This document shows, piece by piece, positions 41,784-50,489 of a DNA stretch of 64,000 nucleotides. The stretch is from Lentzea flava (GTDB taxonomy: Bacteria > Actinomycetota > Actinomycetes > Mycobacteriales > Pseudonocardiaceae). The notes under the pieces were generated by a model. That model made no database searches and was not told the DNA's origin. It saw only the letters and a list, made by a program, of their open reading frames with translations. The DNA lies in assembly GCF_014648475.1 (NCBI RefSeq), contig NZ_BMRE01000003.1, positions 186,001 to 250,000 on the forward strand, in the 5' to 3' direction. The stretch's first letter is position 1; every line of letters starts with the position of its first letter. The translations under genes and the position numbers were made by a program.

Positions 41784-43877
41784 GTGAGCAGCCAGTTCGG
41801 CGTGTTGTTGCGCCAGTGGCGGCAGCGGGCGGGGTTGAGCCAGGAAGCGCTCGCCCAGCTCGCCGGCGTGGGAATTCGCACGGTGCGCGGGCTGGAGATC
41901 GGGGAACGGACCGACCCGCGCATGGGCACCGTGCGGTCGCTGGCGGATGCGCTGAAGCTGACCGGGGCCGAGCGGGCCGAGTTGTTCGCCGCCGCCGGGC
42001 GTGACGAACCGGTCCAGGCCGAGCCGGTGCGCTTCGACCCGCTCGCCGAGGCCGCGGAGACGTTGAAGGTCGCGGTCGAGGCGCGCTGGCGGCGGGAGGA
42101 AGAGCAGCGGCAGATCCACGACCCGGTGCCGTTGCCCGTGCGGTGGGACCCTGCGCCGGTCGAGCTGCAGGACAGCTGGCTCAACATCGGCGGCGAGGCC
42201 GACCTGCGCGGGCGGCTGGACCAGGTCGTCGAGGTCTACCGGAAGGTCGGGTCGCGGCGGCTCGTGGTCCTCGGGCGCGCCGGATCCGGCAAGACGGTGC
42301 TGACCACGCGGTTCGTGCTCGACCTGCTCAAGGCGCGGGACGTCACCGACCCGGTGCCGGTGATCTTCAGCCTCGGGTCGTGGCATCCGGAACGGGTCGG
42401 GCTGCGCGACTGGATGGCCGAGCAGCTCATCCGCGATCATCCGTTCCTCGGGGCGCCGGGTCCCAGCGGTGGAACGGTCGCCGCGGCTCTCGTGGACGCG
42501 CAACGGGTGCTGCCGGTGCTGGACGGGTTCGACGAGATCGCGGCCGGGTTGCACCGCCCGGCGCTCAACGCGCTGAACACCACCACCCTGCCGTTGCTGC
42601 TCACGAGCCGTGTGGACGAGTACCGCGACGCGGTCGAGGGCACGGACGTGCTGACCTCGGCGGCCGCCATCGTGCTGGCCGACCTGACGTGCGACGACCT
42701 GGCGGACTACCTGCCGCGGACCACGCGCAAGAACGTGTGGACGCCGGTGCTCGACGAGGTGCGCGGCGGCGGGGCGTTGGCGAAGGTGCTGACGACGCCG
42801 CTGATGGTGGCGCTCGCCAGGCGGATCTACAGCGACACCCCTGACCACGATCCGGCCGAGCTGCTGCGGTTCCACGACGCCGACGAGATCGAACGGCACC
42901 TGCTCGGCAGCTTCGTCCCCGCCGTGTACGGGGCCGAGGCCGAGCGGGTGCGGCCGTGGCTCGGTTACCTGGCGGACCACCTGACCCGGCTGGGCACGCA
43001 CGACGTGGCGTGGTGGCAGTTCGGCACCTCGGCGAAGGTGACCGGGGCGGCGGTGGGGATCGCGGTCGGGCTGGCGGACCTGCTGATCGAGGCCGTGGTG
43101 TTCGGTGCGCTGACCACCAGAGGGCTGGTGTTCGCGGCACTGATCGGCCTGGTCGCCGGTGTGGTCTTCGGCGTGGTGCATCGGTACGTGGCGCGCACCG
43201 CGCCGCTCGGACCTGTGCGGACGCGGCTGCGGCTGCGTGGCCGCCTCGGGAAGCGGGTGTGGTCGCGCGGCCTGCTCGGGCTCGGGTTCGGCGGGGCGGT
43301 CGGCGGCGCGTTCTCGCTGGTGCAGAGCCTGGCGTTCCTGTTGTTCTCGCCCGGTCTGAGGAGCGCGGCGGACCTGCTGGTGGACGCCGGTGTGTACGTC
43401 CCGGTGTTCGGGCTCGGCGCCGCGCTCGCGTTCGGGCTGGTCGCCGCGATGGAGGCGCCGCTGGACGTTCGGTCGGCGGGCAGTCCCGGCGACGTGATCG
43501 ACGCGAACCGGCGCCACGTGCTCGGCCTGGTCGCGGTGGTGGTGCCGGTGTTCGGGCTGTTCGTCGTGGCGGCCACCGCGGTCGCCGTGGGCGGGCTCAG
43601 AGCGGTGCGGTGGCCGGTGCTGTGGACTCCGGCAGGAGCGCTGACGCTCGGGCTCGTCACCGGTGTCGGCGGTGGGCTGGCCTACGTGCTGAGCCTGACC
43701 GCGTGGGGGCAGTGGGTGGTCTTCGCGCGGGTGTGGTTGCCGTTGACCGGACGGTTGCCGTGGCGGTTGCCGGAGTTCCTCGACGACGCCTACCGGCGTG
43801 GCGTCCTGCGGCGGGCGGGTGCCGTCTACCAGTTCCGGCACGCGCGGTTGCAGGAACACTTCGCGCGTTTGCGCTGA
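41784..43877 (+). CDS. XRE-HTH / NACHT NTPase with C-terminal membrane domain
   Basis: A 697-residue three-part protein. Residues 1-75 are a helix-turn-helix (FGVLLRQWRQRAGLSQEALAQ). Residues about 150-400 are a NACHT-type NTPase: Walker A VVLGRAGSGKTVLTTRF, Walker B VLPVLDGFDEIAAGL, sensor LPLLLTSRVDEY and the YLPR winged part. Residues about 415-660 contain about six hydrophobic segments, and the end is the FRHARLQEHFA motif common to such proteins. Combining DNA-binding-like, STAND ATPase and membrane parts suggests a signal or defence switch. It stands 99 bases before a type VII operon on the same strand. Confidence 0.82.
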   Translation: MSSQFGVLLRQWRQRAGLSQEALAQLAGVGIRTVRGLEIGERTDPRMGTVRSLADALKLTGAERAELFAAAGRDEPVQAEPVRFDPLAEAAETLKVAVEARWRREEEQRQIHDPVPLPVRWDPAPVELQDSWLNIGGEADLRGRLDQVVEVYRKVGSRRLVVLGRAGSGKTVLTTRFVLDLLKARDVTDPVPVIFSLGSWHPERVGLRDWMAEQLIRDHPFLGAPGPSGGTVAAALVDAQRVLPVLDGFDEIAAGLHRPALNALNTTTLPLLLTSRVDEYRDAVEGTDVLTSAAAIVLADLTCDDLADYLPRTTRKNVWTPVLDEVRGGGALAKVLTTPLMVALARRIYSDTPDHDPAELLRFHDADEIERHLLGSFVPAVYGAEAERVRPWLGYLADHLTRLGTHDVAWWQFGTSAKVTGAAVGIAVGLADLLIEAVVFGALTTRGLVFAALIGLVAGVVFGVVHRYVARTAPLGPVRTRLRLRGRLGKRVWSRGLLGLGFGGAVGGAFSLVQSLAFLLFSPGLRSAADLLVDAGVYVPVFGLGAALAFGLVAAMEAPLDVRSAGSPGDVIDANRRHVLGLVAVVVPVFGLFVVAATAVAVGGLRAVRWPVLWTPAGALTLGLVTGVGGGLAYVLSLTAWGQWVVFARVWLPLTGRLPWRLPEFLDDAYRRGVLRRAGAVYQFRHARLQEHFARLR

Positions 43878-43976
43878 TCAGACCGACCGGCCATAAGTGG
43901 CCGGTCGTCTGGCCTGTCCTTCGTTTGGCCCGGCTGTGATCGTTTGCCATGCCGGACCGAGGGAGGGAACGCAGGG

Positions 43977-44972
43977 GTGTCAGGCAACGAGTCGCCGCCG
44001 CCGAGCGAGATCAACTGGGAGGCGTACAGCCACGAAGAGCTCCACCGGATGCTGTGGCAGGACGCCGACGTCGCCGACGTGAGCAAGGTCGCCGACGAGT
44101 GGACGCGGCACCGCGCCGCGCTGGACACGCACGCCGAGGTGCTGAGGGAACAACGGACCGCGCTGCTCGACGGGTGGCAGGGGACAGCGGCGGAGGAGGC
44201 CGCGGCCCGGCTCACCGCGCTGGCCGAGCGGATCGAGAAGATCAGCGAGCTGGCCGCCGCCGGGCAGAAGGCCGCGCAGGACTCGGCCGACGCGCTGGCT
44301 GCGGCGAGGGCGGCCATGCCACCGCCACCGGACGCGGCGACGATGCCCGCGTTCGCGGGGCTGCCGACGGTTCCGTCGATGCCGTTCACGTTGCCGAGCG
44401 CACCGGCGCCGATGGCGTTGCCGAGCGCTCCGACCATGCCCGCGGGAGCCACTTCCGGCTTCTACTTCTACTTCGGCGCCGTCGACGCCGACACGCAGAA
44501 GGCGCAGGCCGTCCGCGCGATGCAGACCTACGAGTCCAGCCTGAACGGCAGCGGCCGCCTCATCGACGACGCCCGCGGCAACATCCCGCAGGCCGCCCCA
44601 CCGCCACCGCGTGCCGTGCCGCAGCCGGTGAGAACGCCCAGCTCAGGCGGTGTCCCGTGGCAACGGCTCGTCGGTGGTTCCGCGGTGTCGGCGAGAGGCC
44701 CGGTGATCGGCGCCACTCCGGTGAACCAGCAGGTCAGCCCCGGCATGCGGGCTGGGGTGATGTTCGGACAGCCAGTCGGAGCCGCCGCGACGGGCGCGCT
44801 CACCGCGGACACCCGGACGAGCGGCCAGAACAACGCGATGGCCGCACCACCGGCCGGTGGCGCGCGCAAGGACGAGGACCAGCCGCACGAGAACCAGATG
44901 CCCACGCTCGACCACGGCCTGTTCGTGGTGGACGACCGGGTGTCGCCCGCGGTGATCGGGGAGGAGTCGTGA
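43977..44972 (+). CDS. PPE-like type VII secretion substrate
   Basis: A 331-residue protein starting at the GTG at 43977. The helical N-terminal 120 residues include INWEAYSHEELHRMLW and a WxG turn GWQGTAAEEAAARL, as in PPE/WXG proteins. The middle and C-terminal regions are Pro/Ala/Gly rich and probably disordered. The next gene is a WXG-size protein and then EspG, the dedicated PPE chaperone, which supports classification as PE/PPE-type cargo. First of seven coupled genes. Confidence 0.75.
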   Translation: MSGNESPPPSEINWEAYSHEELHRMLWQDADVADVSKVADEWTRHRAALDTHAEVLREQRTALLDGWQGTAAEEAAARLTALAERIEKISELAAAGQKAAQDSADALAAARAAMPPPPDAATMPAFAGLPTVPSMPFTLPSAPAPMALPSAPTMPAGATSGFYFYFGAVDADTQKAQAVRAMQTYESSLNGSGRLIDDARGNIPQAAPPPPRAVPQPVRTPSSGGVPWQRLVGGSAVSARGPVIGATPVNQQVSPGMRAGVMFGQPVGAAATGALTADTRTSGQNNAMAAPPAGGARKDEDQPHENQMPTLDHGLFVVDDRVSPAVIGEES

Positions 44973-45271
44973 CCGGGTACGAGGTCGCGCCGGAGGCGTT
45001 GCAGGACCGGATCAGGACGCTCACCAGGCTGGCCGAGCTGACCGGCGACCTGGTGGCGACGGCGAGCAGGCTCGCCGAGCGGCAGCCGTTGCTCGGCACC
45101 GCCCCGCCCGCCCAGGACCTGGCGCGCCGGCTCAAGGCCGCGGGCTCGGGCCTCGCGGGTGAGGTGGGCGCTGCCGAACGCGAGGTGCGCGAGTTCCAGC
45201 GGATGCTCGCCGAGATCAGGAGCACCTACACCGAGACGGACGCCGAGCAGGCGCGCAAGGCGGGACGATGA
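44969..45271 (+). CDS. Small WXG100-size ESX protein
   Basis: A 100-residue helical hairpin protein (APEALQDRIRTLTRLAELTG ... EFQRMLAEIRSTYTETDAEQA) without a central WxG. GTG start overlaps the PPE-like stop by four bases. It plausibly pairs with the PPE-like protein, playing the PE/WXG partner; the YxxxD/E-like end (YTETDAE) resembles the type VII export signal. Confidence 0.68.
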   Translation: MTGYEVAPEALQDRIRTLTRLAELTGDLVATASRLAERQPLLGTAPPAQDLARRLKAAGSGLAGEVGAAEREVREFQRMLAEIRSTYTETDAEQARKAGR

Positions 45272-45885
45272 TCGCGTTCGACCTGGTGGAGATGGACCTG
45301 CTCGCCACCCACGCCGGGGTGCGCTGGCCGTTCCCGCTGCGGGTGCCGTCGTTCGGCAAACTCGCCGACGAACGGGCCGCGCTGCTCGCCGAGGCGGGCC
45401 ACGGGCTGCAGGCGCGCGGACTGGCCGAGCCGCACGGACCGACGGGCATGGCCGCCGAGCTCGTCACCGCGTTGCGCGAACACACCGCCGTCGTGGACCT
45501 CGTCGTGCCGGGAACGGGTGCCGTCGCGATGGTCTACGGCGCCGACGCGGTCGTGTGCACGCAGTCCGGCAGCACGGTCCGCGTGACGCACGTCGAGGCG
45601 GAGACGCTGGGCGACGAGCTCGTGGCGTTGGTCCCCGAACTGCGGCCCGCCCAGCTGATGCCGATCACCCTGCCGCCAGGCGCCGGGCTCGACCTCGAGG
45701 TCACCGGACAGGGCCAGGCCGGGGTCGTCCTCGGCGGGCAGCGGCGGGAAGTGTCCTGGTTGGACAGTCCGGGCGGCAGGGTCAGGGTGGACGTCGGCGA
45801 CGACGGCTGGGTGAGTGTGAATCCCATGCGGCACCACGACGTGGTGCGCGTGATCGGTGAGCTCGCCGCGATGGCGCGAGCCTAG
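45268..45885 (+). CDS. espG: ESX secretion-associated chaperone EspG
   Basis: A 205-residue EspG-family protein. FDLVEMDLLATHAGVRWPFPLRVPSFG at the start and the strand-rich core (GAVAMVYGADAVVCTQSGSTV) followed by ELVALVPELRPAQLMPITLP are family features. EspG binds the tip of PPE proteins and keeps them soluble for export. It is shorter than the 280-residue mycobacterial proteins. Coupled to its putative clients upstream. Confidence 0.8.
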   Translation: MIAFDLVEMDLLATHAGVRWPFPLRVPSFGKLADERAALLAEAGHGLQARGLAEPHGPTGMAAELVTALREHTAVVDLVVPGTGAVAMVYGADAVVCTQSGSTVRVTHVEAETLGDELVALVPELRPAQLMPITLPPGAGLDLEVTGQGQAGVVLGGQRREVSWLDSPGGRVRVDVGDDGWVSVNPMRHHDVVRVIGELAAMARA

Positions 45886-45899
45886 AAGAGGGGGAAGAA

Positions 45900-46244
45900 G
45901 TGGATCCAGCACAGTGGCTGGCCGACTACCAGGAACGCCTGGAACGGGTGGCGTACAGCGCGCGGTCGGCGAGCGCGAGCCTGGCCGAGGTCGGGGCGAG
46001 CGCGACCTCGCCGCGCGGTGAGGTGACGGTGACCGTCAACGCGGGCGGTGTGCTCGGCGACGTCGCCCTGACGCCGGCGGCGCGCAAGCTCGACGTCGAC
46101 ACGCTCGCGACGCTGATCGTCTCCACCGCACGGGAGGCGCAACGGCTGGCGAGCGCGCGCATGGCCGAGGTGATGGCCAACTACCTCGGTGAAAGCGATG
46201 CGCTGCACCAGATCACCTCACATCTGCCGGAGGCCGTCCGATGA
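45900..46244 (+). CDS. YbaB/EbfC-like protein
   Basis: A 114-residue protein: helical start (QWLADYQERLERVAYSARSASA), then GEVTVTVNAGGVLGDVALTPAARKLDVDTLATLIVSTAREAQ, the YbaB/EbfC strand-helix pattern, like the protein at 17841. GTG start 15 bases after espG, with GAGGGGGAAG as ribosome site. Common in ESX operons of this group. Confidence 0.75.
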   Translation: MDPAQWLADYQERLERVAYSARSASASLAEVGASATSPRGEVTVTVNAGGVLGDVALTPAARKLDVDTLATLIVSTAREAQRLASARMAEVMANYLGESDALHQITSHLPEAVR

Positions 46245-46540
46245 CGTTCACCGTCGACCACGAGCAGCTGCGCAAGCACGCGGCCACGCTCGCCGGGTAC
46301 GCCGACCAGCTCTCCGCGACCGGAACGCAGCTGCCCGGCGGGCTCGGCCAGGAGTCGCTGGGCTCGTTCGCCGGGTTCCTCACGTCCGGTCTGGGCAGTG
46401 CGATGGGGGAGACCCTGAACGCGTTCGCCCATATCGCGTCCACAATGGACAAAGTCGGCGAGGGCATGCGGCAGACCGCGGACCTGTACCAGCGCACTGA
46501 CGACGACAACGCCGCGACGGTCGTGGGAGCCGCCCGATGA
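46241..46540 (+). CDS. Small ESX-associated target protein
   Basis: A 99-residue helical protein (TFTVDHEQLRKHAATLAGYADQL) with the length and pattern of type VII secretion target/ESX-1-associated proteins (DUF2580-like). YQRTDDDN near the end fits the YxxxD export signal. Overlaps both neighbours by four bases. Confidence 0.72.
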   Translation: MTFTVDHEQLRKHAATLAGYADQLSATGTQLPGGLGQESLGSFAGFLTSGLGSAMGETLNAFAHIASTMDKVGEGMRQTADLYQRTDDDNAATVVGAAR

Positions 46541-47343
46541 CGACAGCGACGGACGCGGGCACGATCGCCGCTCTGCTGAGCGAACTCCGCACCACCACGA
46601 AGGCCATCGCCGGTGACGAGTGGCTCTCGTCGGACCTGGCCGCGGCGCCGAAGGCCGACATCAGCGAGCTCGGGTCGAACGGGAAACCGTTGCAGGCGCT
46701 CGACAGCGCGGGCGTCGGCTTCCTGACGCCGATGATCTCGTTCCTGGAAGAGCCGCTGAACCAGCTCAAGGGCGACCCGGACGGCGTCCAGCAGGGCGCC
46801 GGCGAGTTCGAGAAGGCGAGCAGGTCGGCCACCTCGCTGGCCCAGGACTACCAGGACAAGGCGAAGAGCGAGACCGACGGCTGGTCGGGACAGAGCGCGA
46901 CCGACTACGCCAAGACCGGCAAGCAGCTCGTCGACGGCGTGCTGTCGGTCGCCGAGACCGCGCTCGGCAGCGCGACCGCGTTGATCAAGGCGGGTCAGGT
47001 CGTCGCGCAGGTCGTCGCCGAGGTCACCCGGCTGATCACCGAGGCGATCGGCAAGATCGTGCCGATCATGACGGAGGCGATCGCGGCGGCACCGGCGACG
47101 TTCGGGCAGAGCATCGCCGTCGCGATCCCGCAGTGCGTGCAGATCGCCGTCGACTGCGGAGTGCAGATCGCGGCCAAGCTCGGTGAGCTGCTGGCCAGCG
47201 GCGAGAACCTGATCAAGCTGGTCGAGGGTGCGCAGGCCGTGCTGAAGGTCGTGAAACAGGCCCTGTCGGTGATCGGTGAGCAGGCCCAGGGCACAGGTTC
47301 CGGCACCGCGAAGCTGCCGACCGCCAAGGGGGCGACGGCGTGA
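46537..47343 (+). CDS. WXG-containing type VII protein with long helical tail
   Basis: A 268-residue protein. WxG motif GWSGQSATDYAKTGKQLVD at about residue 118-136, preceded by helical sequence, then a long hydrophobic-amphipathic Ala/Val/Ile-rich region (about 140-245) that may insert into membranes. It resembles the N-terminal half of large WXG toxins but lacks a recognisable toxin domain. Coupled to the serine hydrolase gene. Confidence 0.7.
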   Translation: MTTATDAGTIAALLSELRTTTKAIAGDEWLSSDLAAAPKADISELGSNGKPLQALDSAGVGFLTPMISFLEEPLNQLKGDPDGVQQGAGEFEKASRSATSLAQDYQDKAKSETDGWSGQSATDYAKTGKQLVDGVLSVAETALGSATALIKAGQVVAQVVAEVTRLITEAIGKIVPIMTEAIAAAPATFGQSIAVAIPQCVQIAVDCGVQIAAKLGELLASGENLIKLVEGAQAVLKVVKQALSVIGEQAQGTGSGTAKLPTAKGATA

Positions 47344-48383
47344 AGCGTCTCGTCACGATCGTCTGCGCGATCATGCTCGTCGGCGCCGCCCCGGCGAGGG
47401 CCGACGACGCGGTGCAGACGGTGCTCGACCGGTACCAGGCGCAGGCAGGGCCGGGTGCCGCCGTGCACTCGGCTTCCGGAACTCGCACCGCGGGCACCGG
47501 GAAGATCAACGAACAGCGGCCGATCACCGCGGCCGACCACTTCCGGATCGGCAGCCAGACCAAGACGTTCACCGCCTCGGTGGTCCTGCAGCTCGTCGAC
47601 GAGGGCAGGGTCGAGCTGGACGCGCCGATCTCCCGGTACCTGCCGGGCGTCGTCACGGGCAACTACAACGGCGACGTGATCACCGTCCGCCAGCTGCTGC
47701 AGCACACCAGCGGCCTGGTGCGGGACGTCCGCGACGCGCGGGCGAACCCGGACGGCACGTTCACGCTCGCCGAGCTGGTCCGCTCGGCGATGGACGAGCC
47801 CGCGCAGTCCGCACCCGGCGCCGCGCTGAACTACTCGAACGTCGGCTACCTGGTGATCGGCCTGCTGATCGAGAAGATCACCGGCAAGCCGGCCGGCGAG
47901 GTGATCACCGAACGGATCATCCGGTCGCTGGGCCTGACCGAGACCGAGTTCCCCGCGGCGGGCAACCGCGCGCTGAAGAGCCCGTTCCTGAACGGCTACG
48001 TCGGCGGCCGCCTCGGCCCGTTCTTCTTCTGGACCGAGATGACCACCGCGATCGAGCTGTCGTTCTGGAGCACCGCCGGCGCGATGTCGTCCACTTTGGA
48101 CGACATCCAGCGGTTCTACCGCGCGTTGCTCGGCGGGCGGGTCGTGTCGCCGGCCGCGCTCGCGGAGATGCGCCGGACGTTCAACTCCTACGGGCTCGCC
48201 CTGGCCCAGGTGCCGTTGAGCTGTGGTGTGGCCTGGGGTCACAACGGTGCCCTGACCACCGGTCACTACTCGTTGACGCTGGTCACCGACGACGGCCGGT
48301 TCGCGTCCGTGGTCACCAACACGAACGCGCCCGGCACGTCGCCGTCCGCCATCGACGTGGCGGACAAGGCGATCTGCGGTTAG
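47340..48383 (+). CDS. Exported serine hydrolase (class C beta-lactamase/DD-peptidase fold)
   Basis: A 347-residue protein with a signal peptide ([21 protein letters not shown]). SxxK nucleophile in [21 protein letters not shown] (about residue 67), the Tyr motif in [17 protein letters not shown] (YSN, about 164) and an H-x-G-like motif [13 protein letters not shown] near the end. These are the three motifs of the serine beta-lactamase-related esterase/DD-peptidase group. As last gene of the type VII operon with a 4-base overlap it may act on the wall during secretion, but this is inference. Confidence 0.88.
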   Translation: MKRLVTIVCAIMLVGAAPARADDAVQTVLDRYQAQAGPGAAVHSASGTRTAGTGKINEQRPITAADHFRIGSQTKTFTASVVLQLVDEGRVELDAPISRYLPGVVTGNYNGDVITVRQLLQHTSGLVRDVRDARANPDGTFTLAELVRSAMDEPAQSAPGAALNYSNVGYLVIGLLIEKITGKPAGEVITERIIRSLGLTETEFPAAGNRALKSPFLNGYVGGRLGPFFFWTEMTTAIELSFWSTAGAMSSTLDDIQRFYRALLGGRVVSPAALAEMRRTFNSYGLALAQVPLSCGVAWGHNGALTTGHYSLTLVTDDGRFASVVTNTNAPGTSPSAIDVADKAICG

Positions 48384-49258
48384 CTGGTCAGGATGCTCCT
48401 GGCCAGGGCGGCGGTTTCGGACGGCGTCCTGCCGACCTTGATCCCCACCGCCTCCATGGCCTGCTTCTTGGCCTCCGCCGTGCCCGAGGACCCGGAGACG
48501 ATGGCGCCCGCGTGGCCCATCGTCCTGCCCTCGGGCGCGGTGAAGCCGGCGACGTAGCCGACCACGGGCTTGGACACGTTGTCCCGCACGAACTCCGCTG
48601 CCCGTTCCTCCGCGTCGCCGCCGATCTCGCCGATCATCACGATCAGCTCGGTCTCCGGATCGGCCTCGAACGCCGCGATCGCGTCGATGTGCGTGGTGCC
48701 GACGATCGGGTCGCCGCCGATGCCGACGCAGGTGGTGAAGCCGAAGTCCTTGAGCTCGTGCATCAGCTGGTAGGTCAGGGTTCCCGACTTCGACACCAGC
48801 CCGATCGAGCCGGGCTTGGTGATGTCGGCGGGGATGATGCCCGCGTTCGACTTGCCGGGACTGATGATGCCGGGACAGTTCGGCCCGATGATCCGCGTCC
48901 GCTTGCCCTGCGCGTGCGCCCAGAACCGGGCCGTGTCGTGGACCGGGACGCCCTCGGTGATCACCACGGCGAGCCCGATCCCGGCGTCGACCGCCTCGAT
49001 CACGGCGTCCTTCGTGAACGCGGGCGGGACGAAGAGCACGGACACGTTCGCGCCGGTTTGCTCCATCGCCTCGGCGACCGTGCCGAAGACCGGCAACGAG
49101 ACGTCGTCGAAGTCCACGGACGTGCCGGCCTTGCGCGCGTTGACGCCGCCGACGACCTGCGTGCCGGCCGCGAGCATGCGGCGGGTGTGCTTGGAGCCCT
49201 CCGACCCGGTCATGCCCTGCACGACCACGCGGCTGTGCTCGTCGAGGAAGATCGCCAT
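48380..49258 (-). CDS. Succinyl-CoA ligase-type alpha subunit
   Basis: A 292-residue SucD-like subunit. [26 protein letters not shown] is the CoA-binding start, and the phosphohistidine is in [23 protein letters not shown] (about residue 245). Catalyses, with the beta subunit, ADP-forming ligation of a dicarboxylate to CoA. Being divergent from oxc over operator 2, it is probably not the housekeeping TCA enzyme. Malate, oxalate or succinate are candidate substrates. Start ATG shares a TGATG junction with the beta-subunit gene. Confidence 0.88.
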   Translation of the reverse strand: MAIFLDEHSRVVVQGMTGSEGSKHTRRMLAAGTQVVGGVNARKAGTSVDFDDVSLPVFGTVAEAMEQTGANVSVLFVPPAFTKDAVIEAVDAGIGLAVVITEGVPVHDTARFWAHAQGKRTRIIGPNCPGIISPGKSNAGIIPADITKPGSIGLVSKSGTLTYQLMHELKDFGFTTCVGIGGDPIVGTTHIDAIAAFEADPETELIVMIGEIGGDAEERAAEFVRDNVSKPVVGYVAGFTAPEGRTMGHAGAIVSGSSGTAEAKKQAMEAVGIKVGRTPSETAALARSILTS

Positions 49259-50364
49259 CAGGACTCCTCACCGGCGCCGGCGAGCGCGGCGGCACGGCCG
49301 GCCGCGTCGTCCATCGTGTGCGCCACCGTGATCAGCGGGTGTCGTGCTTGGTCGAGGATGCGGTGGCCCGCCTCCGCGTTGTTGCCGTCGAGCCGCACCA
49401 CCAGCGGCTTGTCGGCGCGGTCGCCGAGCAGGCCCAGTGCCTGCACGATTCCGCCGGCCACCGCGTCGCACGCGGTGATGCCGCCGAACACGTTCACGAA
49501 CACGCTGCGCACCGACGGGTCGGACAGGACGACGTCGAGACCGTCGGCCATGACCTGGGCCGAGGCGCCGCCGCCGATGTCGAGGAAGTTCGCGGGCTGC
49601 GCACCGGCCAGCGCCACGACGTCCAATGTGGACATGACGAGGCCTGCGCCGTTGCCGATGACACCGACCGTGCCGTCGAGCTTGACGTAGTTGAGGCCCT
49701 TCTCGGCCGCCCGCACCTCCAGCGGGTCACCCTGCGCGCCTGAATCGGTGCGGGAGTGCCGGAACGCGGCGTTGTCGTCGAGCGTCACCTTGCCGTCCAG
49801 CGCGACGATCCTGCCGGATTTGGTGAGCGCCAACGGGTTCACTTCGACGAGAGTGGCGTCCTCGGAAACGAAGACCTTCCACAAAGCGGAAGCGACGGCA
49901 TTCACTTCGTCGGCCACCGAAGGTGAAAACACCGCAGCTGCGTCGAAGGACGAAGCTGGCATTCGAGTGATCGTGTCCGCCATCTCCTCGATCTCCATGC
50001 CGCCGGTGGCCGACGCCATCGCGATGAACGTCCTGTTGGCACGATCGAGAAGAAACGACAGGTAGTACTCCTCTGCGATCTCGCTCGCCTCGGTCACCAG
50101 CACCTTGTGCACGGTGTGACCCTTGATGTCCATCCCGAGGATGACGGAGGCGGCAGCAGCGGCTTCCTCGGGAGACGTGGCGAGCTTGATGCCGCCCGCC
50201 TTGCCACGTCCGCCGGTCTTCACCTGAGCCTTCACGACGACGGTGCCGCCGAGCTTCGCTGCGGCCTCGCGCGCGGATTCAGGAGTGTCCGCCACGAAAC
50301 CGCGCGGAACGGGCACCCCGTACCGCTCGAAGAGGTCCCGGGCCTCGTGTTCGAAAAGATCCAC
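49258..50364 (-). CDS. Succinyl-CoA ligase-type beta subunit
   Basis: A 368-residue SucC-like ATP-grasp protein, a little shorter than the usual 385-390. [22 protein letters not shown] at the start, [17 protein letters not shown] for nucleotide binding, EVNPLAL for Mg, and [30 protein letters not shown] in the C-terminal domain. GTG start at 50364. Operator 2 lies 71-93 bases upstream. I leave the symbol blank because the substrate may differ from succinate. Confidence 0.87.
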   Translation of the reverse strand: MDLFEHEARDLFERYGVPVPRGFVADTPESAREAAAKLGGTVVVKAQVKTGGRGKAGGIKLATSPEEAAAAASVILGMDIKGHTVHKVLVTEASEIAEEYYLSFLLDRANRTFIAMASATGGMEIEEMADTITRMPASSFDAAAVFSPSVADEVNAVASALWKVFVSEDATLVEVNPLALTKSGRIVALDGKVTLDDNAAFRHSRTDSGAQGDPLEVRAAEKGLNYVKLDGTVGVIGNGAGLVMSTLDVVALAGAQPANFLDIGGGASAQVMADGLDVVLSDPSVRSVFVNVFGGITACDAVAGGIVQALGLLGDRADKPLVVRLDGNNAEAGHRILDQARHPLITVAHTMDDAAGRAAALAGAGEES

Positions 50365-50434
50365 CGTCTGCGTCCTCTCGCCGAAAACTTGCGGCCATCT
50401 ATGGACATCCGGTTGGTAGCGGAGTAACGATATG

Positions 50435-50457
50435 CCTACCTCATACGGTATGCAATC
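50435..50457. promoter_or_regulatory. GntR-regulon operator 2 (sucCD-like/oxc)
   Basis: CTCATACGGTATGCAATC preceded by CCTAC: 22 of 23 bases equal operator 1 at 33981. It lies between divergent sucC-like and oxc genes, 33 bases before the oxc ATG. GATATGCC just upstream may be the -10 of oxc, as TATAGCC is at operator 1. Confidence 0.85.
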
Positions 50458-50489
50458 TACAGTCGAGCGCCAAGGGGAGCTGATCGCCG

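Noticed and set aside
48380..50364. Housekeeping succinyl-CoA synthetase of the TCA cycle
   Set aside because: Possible by sequence, but its promoter shares the oxalate-regulon operator with oxc, so I did not assign sucCD symbols.
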